The notes under the pieces are model-generated. The model saw only the letters and a program-made list of their open reading frames with translations. It was not told the origin of the DNA and made no database searches. A stretch of 37,046 nucleotides of DNA from Candidatus Anaerotruncus excrementipullorum (GTDB taxonomy: Bacteria; Bacillota; Clostridia; Oscillospirales; Ruminococcaceae). The translations under genes and the position numbers were made by a program. Shown here piece by piece: positions 16,601 through 23,998 of the stretch (position 1 is its first letter; the number at the start of each line of letters is the position of its first letter). The DNA is taken from the NCBI GenBank assembly GCA_019114825.1, contig DXES01000080.1, positions 1 to 37,046 on the forward strand. Reading direction: 5' to 3'.

Positions 16601-16674
16601 CCGGGGGCTACACAGGCGGTCAGCTGTACCAATAGGGATGCCGCTAGAAAGAGGGAAAGAAATTTCTTTTTCAT
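13618..16674 (-). CDS. M16C (PreP-like) zinc metalloprotease, lipoprotein
   Basis: The protein has 1018 residues, the usual length for single-chain M16C presequence-protease relatives. The N-terminus MKKKFLSLFLAASLLVQLTAC is a signal peptide with lipobox LTAC, so it should be anchored outside the cytoplasmic membrane. The inverted zinc motif HVFEH supplies His117, Glu120 and His121. Glu217 in VFSEDTG lies about 100 residues on, as for the third ligand of PreP. GKTYNTYLNAFTNLTFTIYP is the conserved post-motif segment. Such enzymes close around and degrade unfolded peptides, so digestion of secreted or external peptides is likely. The start is set by the signal peptide; an AGAGGAG site sits unusually close (about two bases) to the ATG. 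A promoter and a perfect palindrome lie upstream. Confidence 0.92.
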   Translation of the reverse strand: MKKKFLSLFLAASLLVQLTACVAPGGEASQAASSQPAASQPAQEQPAGPEAAPQIGEEIAGFTLTSVEPFAPLDANLLSFTHTVSGAQLLYIQNDDTNRAFAVAYRTPQVDETDTNHVFEHAVLASSGKYPSHDLFFDLMGKTYNTYLNAFTNLTFTIYPVASQSEEQLQKMADAYLSCMVDPSFLKDERFFQREALRYMLYDVDDPIQMGGTVFSEDTGRMTDISLNAMRNLLQALYPGEYAANMLGWAFENYEGLTYEHTVATYDRAYHFDNSLLLLYGDLDYQSFLAFLDGEYLSHYPAQGTDLSAYDDPPTQSGYVEVALPIPAYEGSATRDVSYIFYAMDLDGADWTQLAEYDLLSSAFNMVGSPFRENLYNAGITSLGSAGVGIDSAKPFFAFMLQSANPEDAAPFKAVVEQTLAQVAEEGLDPALVESILKAKEIGDYTTLEQADVIIENIFPYVAYKWVQTGETDSLLDQNAAFDTLRQDTDQQLIRQLTANLQNAQRSALVTSTPQPGLAEQILQEQADYLAEKKAGMTQAELEQLVADTLAFDEWNALQMQNEDLSIPVADLPLEEPLPQVTQRQEEGITYLTVPSGMEGIGSYAVYFDTSTIPQEDLYYLRLYLLLADQLGTKTHTATEMNQLAMQYLYGYTLGTKYPDSGAFANPFVYLQWYALPQDTEDSLDLLLELFGQLDLNPEEVLYAIDQILPQSDLSRADEMDLALLLAQTVSGASYQYAEMLSGQGFYEFLAQQRAQLDADPAAMDTLTAKLQEISGHILHRDNLVVMAAAPADTLDGFCALAGEKLGALPSLPKAQAAHAFPQYPDQFAVVTEGSTTTTAAVLDAKKLENLSGTLFPFLYALENQYLVPTIRFQGLAYSAGVLVSSQLNQLSVYSYSDPNPAASVAAIAQIPDVLAELELTQEELDGYILSAYSLVTRPTGKLERMMIAMQYTLSGFDTGLQQRLAREMLEATPADREAAVEAMRTLWEDMRLVTVGNAALIQAAAEVYDAVYDYRQG

Positions 16675-16763
16675 GGCTCCTCTTTTTGAGCTGCCAGCGC
16701 CCTTTGGGGCAGCACTGGGCAGACGAACGCCAAGGTTTTTGCAGGCCATCCGGCCCTTCCACC

Positions 16764-16793
16764 ATCATACCTCCGGGGGTCCTCCCCCGTCAA
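16764..16793 (-). promoter_or_regulatory. Putative sigma-A promoter of the M16C protease gene
   Basis: On the minus strand, TTGACG (16788-16793), 18 bases and TATGAT (16764-16769) lie 90 bases before the start codon. A perfect palindrome abuts the -35 on the upstream side. Confidence 0.65.
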
Positions 16794-16797
16794 GGGC

Positions 16798-16819
16798 TCC
16801 TGCCGGATATCCGGCAGGA
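16798..16819. promoter_or_regulatory. 22-bp perfect palindrome, candidate regulator site
   Basis: The half-site TCCTGCCGGAT is followed directly by its exact reverse complement with no loop. It lies four bases upstream of the -35 box of the M16C promoter, a classic activator position, in the 396-base divergent gap to the dehydrogenase gene. Apart from this site and the two promoters, I see no gene in that gap. Confidence 0.6.
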
Positions 16820-16992
16820 AATGAGATGTTTTTATCAGAAGGCTGGCTTTTTCTTCCTATATCCCTATACCTCCCATGCCAGTGGAAGGAGGGAATTCAC
16901 AGGCCAGAAACGGTATGGGCTTATGGCGCTGCTTTATAAATAGATGGGAAATAGCTATTAGGAAACGGTTATAGTGAATTTCACCCGGGATA

Positions 16993-17021
16993 TGGACAAA
17001 ATGCAGCGAGCGTTATATAAT
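16993..17021 (+). promoter_or_regulatory. Sigma-A promoter of the 2-hydroxyacid dehydrogenase gene
   Basis: TGGACA (16993-16998), 17 bases, TATAAT (17016-17021). A short symmetrical GTGAATTTCAC (about 16974-16984) lies just upstream and could be a regulator site. Confidence 0.7.
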
Positions 17022-17070
17022 TGGCCCATAGCGCGGCCCTGGGCCAACGGCGAGAAAACAGAAAGGGGAT

Positions 17071-18036
17071 ATGAGAAGGATGATTCTGTCGATTGCAGAG
17101 ATCCCGGAAAACCTGTTGGAAATGGTAAAGGAACGCACCGGGGAGTCGATTACCGTGTGTGAATACCGGGCCAACACCGAAAAGGCGCTGCAGCTGGTGC
17201 AGGAGGCAGAGATCCTGCTCACCTGGGCGTTCCCTGTCAACGAGGGCCTGTTTGATAAGATTGACGATTTCAAGCTGGGCTGGATCTTCGCTTTAAGCGT
17301 CGGGGTGGATCACATGCCCTTCCAGCGGCTGAAGGAGCATGGCACCGTTGTTTCCACCATCCGCGGCCTGTCCAATTCCAATGTCTCCGAGCATATCCTG
17401 AGCCTGATGCTCTCCTTTAGCCGCCGCCTGCCGCTCCTATTTGAAAACCAGAAAAAGAAGCTGTGGGATACCAGCTTCCCCATGGATGAGCTGTATAGCC
17501 GGACGCTCTGTATTGTAGGGGCGGGCAACATCGGTGTAGAGGTGGCGAAGAAGGCCAAGGCCTTTGGCATGCGGGTGATCGGCGTGGATCTCTTCCCCCG
17601 GGAGCTGCCGGAGTTTGACGCCATGTATGGCCTGGAGGGCAAACATACCGCCCTGGCCCAGGCGGACTATGTGGTGACGGTGGTGCCGCTGACGCCGGAT
17701 ACCTACCATCTGATCGGCGCAGAGGACTTTGCCGTTATGAAAGAGACCGCCATTTTCCTCAACACCTCCCGGGGCGATGTGATCGACGAGGAGGCCTTGA
17801 TCCGGGCCCTGGAGCAGAAACAGATCGCAGGCGCGGGCCTGGATGTGTTCCACACAGAGCCGCTGGGGCCTGAAAGCCCGCTGTGGGGGATGAAAAATGT
17901 GATCCTCACCCCGCACCGCGCCGGGGACAGCTGCCTGATGCTGGACCGGGCGATGGAACTGTTTGCCAAGAGCCTGCTCCTCTACCGCAAGGGAGAGAAG
18001 CTGCCCAACCAGCTGAACCTGGACAAGGGCTATTGA
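17071..18036 (+). CDS. D-isomer-specific 2-hydroxyacid dehydrogenase (NAD-dependent)
   Basis: The protein has 321 residues. The NAD-binding domain carries CIVGAGNIGVEVAKKAKAFGM and the catalytic domain flanks it. STIRGLSNSNVSEH is the hinge/NAD-site segment. LNTSRGDVIDEEAL precedes the catalytic region, and LTPHRAG supplies the catalytic His. The family reduces 2-oxoacids to D-2-hydroxyacids or does the reverse; the substrate could be a 2-oxoacid from amino-acid breakdown, phosphoglycerate or glyoxylate, and is not determined. GAAAGGGG lies two bases before ATG 17071 and 11 bases before an in-frame ATG at 17080, so the true start may be the second. The gene appears monocistronic, with its own promoter and a strong terminator. 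Confidence 0.9.
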   Translation: MRRMILSIAEIPENLLEMVKERTGESITVCEYRANTEKALQLVQEAEILLTWAFPVNEGLFDKIDDFKLGWIFALSVGVDHMPFQRLKEHGTVVSTIRGLSNSNVSEHILSLMLSFSRRLPLLFENQKKKLWDTSFPMDELYSRTLCIVGAGNIGVEVAKKAKAFGMRVIGVDLFPRELPEFDAMYGLEGKHTALAQADYVVTVVPLTPDTYHLIGAEDFAVMKETAIFLNTSRGDVIDEEALIRALEQKQIAGAGLDVFHTEPLGPESPLWGMKNVILTPHRAGDSCLMLDRAMELFAKSLLLYRKGEKLPNQLNLDKGY

Positions 18037-18062
18037 TCCTTTTGGGACCCTGCCAGCCGAAG

Positions 18063-18105
18063 GCGGCCGGGGGGCGCCACAGCCGTGGCGCCCCCGGCCG
18101 CTTTT
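18063..18105 (+). terminator. Rho-independent terminator after the dehydrogenase gene
   Basis: A very GC-rich stem (18063-18080 with 18085-18101, one bulged G) with an AGCC loop is followed by TTTT. Confidence 0.85.
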
Positions 18106-18107
18106 CC

Positions 18108-18183
18108 AATTTTGGGAATACAGGCCGGGGGCAGCTGCCGTTTTCGCGCGGAGTGGGGCGGAAAATGGCAGTCCTTCCCAATT
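18108..18183. other. Nested inverted repeats in the gap before the two-component genes
   Basis: An outer pair (AATTTTGGGAA, 18108-18118, with TTCCCAATT, 18175-18183) encloses an inner stem (18135-18149 with 18158-18171). The gap from 18037 to 18412 holds the terminator, this structure and promoter-like boxes (TATAAT at 18234-18239), but no gene I can support. Confidence 0.4.
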
Positions 18184-18289
18184 CAGAAAGGTTCTATTCA
18201 AAAAATATTCACCAAACCGCCTGCCTTGCCCGGTATAATAAAATAGGATTTCCTACTGGGCTTTGGATAAAAAACTGCCGTTGGGCGGA

Positions 18290-18318
18290 TTGCGCCGGCC
18301 GGGCGGATGTGGTATGAT
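18290..18318 (+). promoter_or_regulatory. Possible promoter of the two-component genes
   Basis: TTGCGC (18290-18295), 17 bases, TATGAT (18313-18318). The -10 is good and the -35 weak, which would fit an activated promoter. The leader is about 90 bases. Confidence 0.45.
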
Positions 18319-18412
18319 ATAGGTGGAGACATGGAATTTTCGGCGGGCGCTCCGCCCGCTTTGCAGCCGGGCCCCCGAGGCCCTAAAATGAAAAAATTGG
18401 AGGGATGCGGAG

Positions 18413-19105
18413 ATGTCCATGGGAAAGATTATGGTTGTGGATGACGACCAGAACATCTGTGAGCTGCTGCGGCTCTATTTGGAAAAGGATGGCTACACGG
18501 TGGTGATTGCCAACGACGGGGAGGAGGCCCTGGCCAAATTCCCTGCCGAAAACCCGGACCTGATGCTGCTGGATATTATGATGCCCAAGCTGGACGGCTG
18601 GCAGGTCTGCCGGGAGATCCGCAAGAAATCCAATGTGCCCATCATTATGATCACCGCCAAGGGCGAGACGTTTGACAAGGTGCTGGGGCTGGAGTTGGGC
18701 AGCGATGACTATGTGGTCAAGCCCTTCGACCCCAAGGAAATTGTGGCCCGGATCAAGGCGATCATGCGCCGCACCGGCAAGTCCGCCTCCGACAACGATG
18801 TCAAGGAGGTCAGCTACGACAAGCTGGTGGTGAACATGACCAAATATGAGCTGAAGGTGGACGGCAAGGTGGTGGATACCCCGCCCAAGGAGCTGGAGCT
18901 GCTGTACCACCTGGCCAGCAACCCCAACCGGGTCTATACCCGGGATCAGCTGCTGGATGAGGTGTGGGGGTTTGAATACTATGGCGACAGCCGCACGGTG
19001 GATGTCCACATCAAACGCCTGCGGGAGAAGCTGGAAGGGGTCTCCGACCAGTGGTGCCTCAAGACGGTGTGGGGCGTGGGCTACAAATTTGAAGTGAAGG
19101 AATAA
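18413..19105 (+). CDS. OmpR/PhoB-family response regulator
   Basis: The protein has 230 residues. The receiver domain (about 5-118) has acidic residues in VVDDDQN, the phospho-acceptor Asp54 in LMLLDIMMP, Thr in MITAKGE and Lys in VVKPFDP. The C-terminal winged helix (about 132-228) has LTPKE-like DTPPKELELLYHL, NRVYTRDQLLDEVWG and the recognition stretch SRTVDVHIKRLREKL. GGAGGG lies eight bases before the ATG. The histidine kinase gene follows 78 bases later. The adjacent htrA gene suggests control of envelope protein quality, as in CssRS-type systems; that assignment is by context. Confidence 0.93.
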   Translation: MSMGKIMVVDDDQNICELLRLYLEKDGYTVVIANDGEEALAKFPAENPDLMLLDIMMPKLDGWQVCREIRKKSNVPIIMITAKGETFDKVLGLELGSDDYVVKPFDPKEIVARIKAIMRRTGKSASDNDVKEVSYDKLVVNMTKYELKVDGKVVDTPPKELELLYHLASNPNRVYTRDQLLDEVWGFEYYGDSRTVDVHIKRLREKLEGVSDQWCLKTVWGVGYKFEVKE

Positions 19106-19183
19106 TTGCCGCGCCAAAGCTGGGGGCGGGCCGGGCGCCCGCCCCTTTGTGCGGTCCAGCCCGTGGGAAGGAGGGGGCGAAGG

Positions 19184-20626
19184 ATGCGAAAAACCCTGTT
19201 CAGCAAACATTTTATCACTGTGGCGGCCATCATCCTGCTGTCCATCACCATCCTGGGCGCGGTGCTGTTGGCCTTTGCCTCCCAATATTTTAAGGAGGAG
19301 CGGTACACGCTCCTGGAGCACAACGCTCGCCAGGCGGCCGAATTGACCTATGTGAACATCAGCTGGAATGAGTTCGAGCGGGTAAACCCCTCCCAGGTGC
19401 TGCCCCTCTACGGGGTGCTGGCGGATGCCATCGAGGGGGATATCTACCTGTGCAACGCCAAGGGGGAGATTTTGCTCTTCTCCAGCGGCTCCGGCGAGGA
19501 ACACAAGAGCGCCCCTATCTCCGCCCAGGTGCTCAATACGGTGGCGGCCAAGGGCCGCTACCGGGAGGTGGGCCGGATGAACGGCCTTTACACCGACCCC
19601 TGCTACACGGTGGGCATCCCCATCCTCAACGATGCGGACAAGCTGGCGGCGGTGGTATTTGCCTCCGCTTCGGCGGACATGCTCACCACCTTTTTGGTGG
19701 AGATCCTAAAGATGTTTATCATCAGCTCCCTGGCGGTGCTGATCCTGGCGTTTGCGGCGGTCTATTTTATCACTGCCGACCTGGTACGGCCGCTGCGCAA
19801 GATGGTCAGCGCCACCCAGGCGTTCTCCAAGGGGGATTTCACCGTGCGGGTGCCGGTAGAGAGCTATGACGAGCTGGGGCAGCTGGCCATCTCCTTTAAT
19901 AATATGGCCTCCTCCCTGGCCACCACAGAGCTGACCCGCCGGTCGTTCACCGCCAACGTCTCCCACGAGCTGCGTACCCCCATGACCACCATCGCCGGCT
20001 TTATCGACGGCATCCTGGATGGCACCATCCCTGAGGAGAAGCGGGACTACTACCTGCGCATCGTCTCGGATGAGACCAAGCGCCTCTCCCGCCTGGTGCG
20101 CTCCATGCTGAACATCGCCCGGATCGAGGCGGGGGAACTGGAGATCAAGCCCGACCTGTTCGATGTGCGGGATACGGTGATCAAGACGGTCTTCTCCTTT
20201 GAAAAGCCCCTGGAGGAGAAACAGATTGAAGTGCGGGGGCTGGACGGGGAGAAGGTGATGGTGGAGGCCGATCCCGACCTGATCCACCAGGTGGTCTATA
20301 ACCTGCTGGAAAATGCGGTGAAGTTCTGCAATGAGGGCGGCTATATCGAGGTGGGCTACCACCAGGATGACAAGGCCACCTCGGTGAGCATCCGCAATTC
20401 GGGGGACGGCATCGCCAAAGACGAGCTGCCCCATGTGTTCGACCGGTTCTATAAGACCGATAAATCCCGCAGCCGGGATAAGGGCGGCGCCGGCCTGGGG
20501 CTGCACATCGTGCGTTCGATCATCAACCTCCATGGCGGCGAGATCGTGGTCCGTTCGGTGGAGGGGGAGTACTGCGAATTTGTGTTCACCCTGCCCCGCC
20601 AGAGCCACAAGGGCAAAAAGGCCTGA
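19184..20626 (+). CDS. Membrane sensor histidine kinase with HAMP domain
   Basis: The protein has 480 residues. Two transmembrane helices (about 10-32 and 175-200) bracket an extracytoplasmic sensor of about 140 residues. A HAMP linker follows (PLRKMVSATQAFSKGDF). The dimerisation domain has FTANVSHELRTPM with the phospho-acceptor His261. The ATPase domain shows NLLENAVKF (N box), RNSGDGIAKDELPHVFDRFYK (G1/F) and GGAGLGLHIVRSI (G2). ATG 19184 is supported by GGAAGGAGGGGG just upstream; the longer open frame back to 19106 would place 26 unrelated residues before the first membrane helix. It pairs with the preceding response regulator. Confidence 0.93.
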   Translation: MRKTLFSKHFITVAAIILLSITILGAVLLAFASQYFKEERYTLLEHNARQAAELTYVNISWNEFERVNPSQVLPLYGVLADAIEGDIYLCNAKGEILLFSSGSGEEHKSAPISAQVLNTVAAKGRYREVGRMNGLYTDPCYTVGIPILNDADKLAAVVFASASADMLTTFLVEILKMFIISSLAVLILAFAAVYFITADLVRPLRKMVSATQAFSKGDFTVRVPVESYDELGQLAISFNNMASSLATTELTRRSFTANVSHELRTPMTTIAGFIDGILDGTIPEEKRDYYLRIVSDETKRLSRLVRSMLNIARIEAGELEIKPDLFDVRDTVIKTVFSFEKPLEEKQIEVRGLDGEKVMVEADPDLIHQVVYNLLENAVKFCNEGGYIEVGYHQDDKATSVSIRNSGDGIAKDELPHVFDRFYKTDKSRSRDKGGAGLGLHIVRSIINLHGGEIVVRSVEGEYCEFVFTLPRQSHKGKKA

Positions 20627-20656
20627 CCGGCGGGATTTGGAATCTATTTAAATCTG

Positions 20657-20700
20657 CTTCAACGAATCTTCACATTTTTTGCGGATTCTTCAGGTATACT
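20657..20700 (+). promoter_or_regulatory. CTTCA direct repeats and -10 box upstream of htrA
   Basis: CTTCA occurs at 20657-20661, 20668-20672 and 20688-20692, with spacings of 11 and 20 bases, upstream of TATACT (20695-20700). OmpR-family regulators often bind direct repeats about 11 bp apart. There is no good -35, which fits an activator-dependent promoter. Confidence 0.45.
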
Positions 20701-20768
20701 AAACCCTAGAGCGGCCCCGGCGGGCCGGCGGGAAACGGAAATTTTGAACCGGAAAGGTATGACGGAAG

Positions 20769-22367
20769 ATGGATCAACGGGACCAGAACTACAATACGGA
20801 CAATACGGGTGCAACCCCTCCGGAGCAGCCCAGCCAGGAGCAGCAGCCCCATGTCTGGCGGGTGCCCCCCCAGCAGGAGGGCGGCTACCAGCCCCCCTTC
20901 CAGAGCCAGCAGGAAACCCCGTCCCAGGGCCAGCAGCCCTCTGGCGAGCCGGTGCATAACGGCTGGCAGGGCGCTCCCCAGCAGCCCCGCCCGGAAAAGC
21001 CCCCCTACCAGTGGGACTTTGACCAGTATGAGCAGGCCCGCGCCGCCCGCCCCAAGCATAAAAAGCGGGGCTTGGTGGTATTTGCGGGGATCCTGGGGGT
21101 CATCCTGGCGGTCTCGCTGGTCTCCATGGCCAGCATCGCCGTCTATACCAGCCTGGTAGCGGCTCCAGCCGCCCCGGCGGAGCCCCAAGCTGCGGCCTCC
21201 TCCCAGGAGCAGCCCGCGGCCTCTTCGGAACCCCAGGAGTGGATGGAGCTGCAGGACCAGCCCCAGGAGCAGGAGGAGGTCCTGCCCGACGGCAAGCTCA
21301 CCAACCAGCAGATCATCCGCCAGGTCTCCCCGTCGGTGGTGGCCATCACCTCCTATGTCCAGAGCCAGGGCTACCAGGCCACCGGCATGGGCAGCGGCAT
21401 CATCCTGCGGGAGGATGGCTATATCGTCACCAACGCCCATGTGGTGGAGGGGGCGATGGGCATCTCGGTGCAGCTCTCGGACGGCAAGACCTCCTATGAG
21501 GCCCGGGTGATCGGCGCGGATACCCAGACCGATTTGGCGGTGATCAAGGTGGACGCCACCGGCTTGCCCGCCGCCTCCTTCGGCAACTCCGACCAGGTGG
21601 AGATGGGGGACAAGGTGCTGGCCATCGGCAACCCCCAGTCGATGGCGTTTGCCGGCAGTGTCACCGAGGGGATTGTCTCCGGCCTGAACCGGCAGGTCTC
21701 TGCCACCGACCAGTCCACCGGCCAGGTGACCCACTATAAGAACCTGATCCAGACCGACGCGGCCATCAACCCAGGCAACTCGGGCGGCGCCCTGGTGAAT
21801 GAATACGGCCAGGTGATCGGCATCAACTCCGCCAAGGTGATCGCCACCGGCGCCGAGGGGATCGGCTTTGCGATCCCCTCCAATATGGCCCAGCCGATTG
21901 TGGATGACCTGATCAACTACGGCCGGGTTACCGGCCGGGTGATGCTGGGCATCACCGCCCAGGAGATCAATGAGGTCCAGGCCCGCCTGAACCAGGTGCC
22001 CACCGGCCTGTTGGTGATCTCCACCCAGGAGGGCAGCGACATCTCCCAGAAGGGGATCATCCCCGGGGATATCATCACCAAGGTCAATGACAAGGAGATC
22101 ACCGTCCTGCAGGATCTGACCGATGAGCTGGAGGGCAAGAAGCCGGGCGACCAGGTGAAGCTGGAGGTCTACCGCCCCAGCAACCTGCCGGGGTCCCAGG
22201 GCAGCTTCTTCGAGGTGGAGATTGCCCTGATGGAGGACACCGGCGAGGAGCTGCAGCCCCAGCAGGAACAGTCCCAGCAGGAGCAGCCCCAGCAGGAACA
22301 GCCCCGGGCCCAGCAGGATCCCTACGGCTGGTACCGCAGCCCCTTCTTCTGGGATTTCTTCGGCTGA
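20769..22367 (+). CDS. htrA: HtrA/DegP-like membrane-anchored serine protease with PDZ domain
   Basis: The protein has 532 residues. A cytoplasmic Pro/Gln-rich N-terminus of about 97 residues leads to one membrane anchor (GLVVFAGILGVILAVSLVSM), a Gln/Glu linker, then a trypsin-like S1C domain. The catalytic triad is His224 (TNAHVVEG), Asp255 (TDLAVIKV) and Ser338 (NPGNSGGAL). A PDZ domain follows (about 395-485), starting VMLGITAQEI and holding GIIPGDIITKVND. The C-terminus is another QQEQP linker ending in an aromatic WYRSPFFWDFFG tail. HtrA proteases degrade misfolded exported proteins. The gene lies 142 bases after the histidine kinase gene and probably has its own activated promoter. AAAGG lies 11 bases before the ATG. 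Confidence 0.93.
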   Translation: MDQRDQNYNTDNTGATPPEQPSQEQQPHVWRVPPQQEGGYQPPFQSQQETPSQGQQPSGEPVHNGWQGAPQQPRPEKPPYQWDFDQYEQARAARPKHKKRGLVVFAGILGVILAVSLVSMASIAVYTSLVAAPAAPAEPQAAASSQEQPAASSEPQEWMELQDQPQEQEEVLPDGKLTNQQIIRQVSPSVVAITSYVQSQGYQATGMGSGIILREDGYIVTNAHVVEGAMGISVQLSDGKTSYEARVIGADTQTDLAVIKVDATGLPAASFGNSDQVEMGDKVLAIGNPQSMAFAGSVTEGIVSGLNRQVSATDQSTGQVTHYKNLIQTDAAINPGNSGGALVNEYGQVIGINSAKVIATGAEGIGFAIPSNMAQPIVDDLINYGRVTGRVMLGITAQEINEVQARLNQVPTGLLVISTQEGSDISQKGIIPGDIITKVNDKEITVLQDLTDELEGKKPGDQVKLEVYRPSNLPGSQGSFFEVEIALMEDTGEELQPQQEQSQQEQPQQEQPRAQQDPYGWYRSPFFWDFFG

Positions 22368-22490
22368 GCCGCCCCGGACGGCCAAATCCGGCAAATTTCC
22401 CGCCGCGTTGGCGGTATCCTAAACCAGTTGGGCGCCCCGAAAGCTGTTTAGAGGGCCGGCTGCCCGGCCCGCAACCCCAAGGAGTCTGCC

Positions 22491-22922
22491 ATGAATGAAA
22501 AAATGCCAGTTTATAACACATTGGTGCTGGTGACCGACCAGTTCGCCTGCGAGCGGATCATCAAAGCCGCCCGGGTGATCGCGGACCTTTCCAACACCCC
22601 CCTGCAGGTGCTCAGCGTCATGCGGCCGGGCGTCCCTGCCAACCCCCAGGCGCTGGAGCACCTGTTTGGGGTGGCCAAGGAGTACGGGGCCCGGATGACG
22701 GTGGAGTTTTCCGACAACCCCCAGAGCGCCATTGTCCACTTTATCCGGGATAACCGGGTGGTCAACGCCATCACCGGTATGCCGGATGGGGAGGACTCGA
22801 TCCTGGTGCGGATGTGGAAGACCCTGCTCAACGTCCAGTTCTTCACCGTCAGCCCCAATGGGGAGCTGCATGAGGTGTTGGAGCGGGAGTACCGCCGGGA
22901 ACTGCTGGGCACACCGGGCTGA
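22491..22922 (+). CDS. UspA-like domain protein, function unknown
   Basis: The protein has 143 residues. The opening strand and helix (TLVLVTDQFACERIIKAARVIADLSNTPLQVLSVM) match the start of universal stress protein domains, especially the Usp module of KdpD-type sensors. The C-terminal G-x2-G-x9-G[ST] nucleotide motif of ATP-binding Usp proteins is not visible, so nucleotide binding is doubtful. AAGGAG lies six bases before the ATG. The lipase-like gene starts 32 bases after it, so the two are likely co-transcribed. Confidence 0.65.
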   Translation: MNEKMPVYNTLVLVTDQFACERIIKAARVIADLSNTPLQVLSVMRPGVPANPQALEHLFGVAKEYGARMTVEFSDNPQSAIVHFIRDNRVVNAITGMPDGEDSILVRMWKTLLNVQFFTVSPNGELHEVLEREYRRELLGTPG

Positions 22923-22954
22923 CCGGCCCGCGCCAGGGAGGAGTTGGCAAGCGG

Positions 22955-23944
22955 ATGAATATCACCATTAAACAGATCGAGTTTAAAAGCTCCAACGGCC
23001 AGGCCCAGATATTCGGCTGGATCTACCAGCCGGAGCGGGCCCGGGCCGCGGTGCAGATCGTCCACGGCATGTCCGAGCACATGGGCCGCTACCATGAGTT
23101 TATGCGGATGCTGGCCCAAAACGGCTATGTGGCCTGCGGCATCGACCAGCTGGGCCACGGGCGCTCGGCCGGGGAGGGCCCCAAGGGCTTTTTTGCCGAA
23201 CAGGACGGTTGGAAACGCCTTTTGGACGACCAGGCCCGGTTTGGCAAGATCGTCTCCAGCGAGCTGCCCGGGCTGGAGTGCTTCCTTTTGGGCCACAGCA
23301 TGGGGTCGTTTATCGCCCGGCTGTATGCCGCCCGCTACCCCAAGGCGCTGGCGGGCCTGATCCTCATGGGCACCGCCCGGGCGGGCCTGCGCACCGAGAT
23401 GGCCATGCGGATGGCCGCTGCCGCCGCCAAAAAGCATGGCCCCTACTTTGTGGACCACAGCTTTGATAAATACCTGTTTATCCCCTTCAACCAGCATTTT
23501 TCCCCCAAGGTCACCGATTTCGACTGGCTCAGCCGGGACGCCCAGGCGGTGCAGCAGTATGTAAACGATCCCGCCTGCGGCTTTACCTTCACCACCTCCG
23601 GCCTGCGGGATCTGTTCACCCTGCTCAACAGCTGCAACCAGCCCAAATGCTTTGCCGCCCTGGAAAAATCCATGCCGTTGCTGCTGGTCTCCGGGGAGCA
23701 GGACCCGGTGGGGGAGTTTGGCATGGGGGTCACCCGGGTGTACGACCGGTATTTGAAGGCGGGCATGCAGGATGTGGAGCTGGTGCTCTACGACGGCGCC
23801 CGCCACGAGCTGCTCCACGAGACCAACCGCCAGCAGGTCTTTCAGGACCTATTGGACTGGCTGGACGCCCACGGCCCCGCTGGGGCCGCGCCCCTGGGCC
23901 CGGAGGAGCCGGAGGAGGGCTTTTTCGATTCCGACTACCTCTAA
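22955..23944 (+). CDS. Alpha/beta hydrolase, monoacylglycerol lipase / serine aminopeptidase S33 type
   Basis: The protein has 329 residues. VQIVHGMSEHMGRYHEF is the oxyanion-loop region typical of monoacylglycerol lipases. GIDQLGHGRSAG follows, then the nucleophile elbow GHSMGSF with the catalytic Ser. EQDPVGEFG gives the Asp and GARHELLHE the His. No signal peptide is present, so it should act in the cytoplasm on lipid esters such as monoacylglycerol or lysophospholipid. The acidic C-terminus (EEPEEGFFDSDYL) is outside the fold. A bidirectional terminator follows and separates it from cysK. Confidence 0.88.
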   Translation: MNITIKQIEFKSSNGQAQIFGWIYQPERARAAVQIVHGMSEHMGRYHEFMRMLAQNGYVACGIDQLGHGRSAGEGPKGFFAEQDGWKRLLDDQARFGKIVSSELPGLECFLLGHSMGSFIARLYAARYPKALAGLILMGTARAGLRTEMAMRMAAAAAKKHGPYFVDHSFDKYLFIPFNQHFSPKVTDFDWLSRDAQAVQQYVNDPACGFTFTTSGLRDLFTLLNSCNQPKCFAALEKSMPLLLVSGEQDPVGEFGMGVTRVYDRYLKAGMQDVELVLYDGARHELLHETNRQQVFQDLLDWLDAHGPAGAAPLGPEEPEEGFFDSDYL

Positions 23945-23954
23945 AGAAGCCATA

Positions 23955-23993
23955 AAAAATCCCGCCTGCGGGCTCCCCGCAGGCGGGATTTTT
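23955..23993. terminator. Bidirectional terminator between hydrolase and cysK
   Basis: Perfect 18-bp arms (23955-23972 and 23976-23993) surround a CTC loop, with A5 on the left and T5 on the right. It serves both convergent genes. Confidence 0.9.
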
Positions 23994-23998
23994 GCTGC

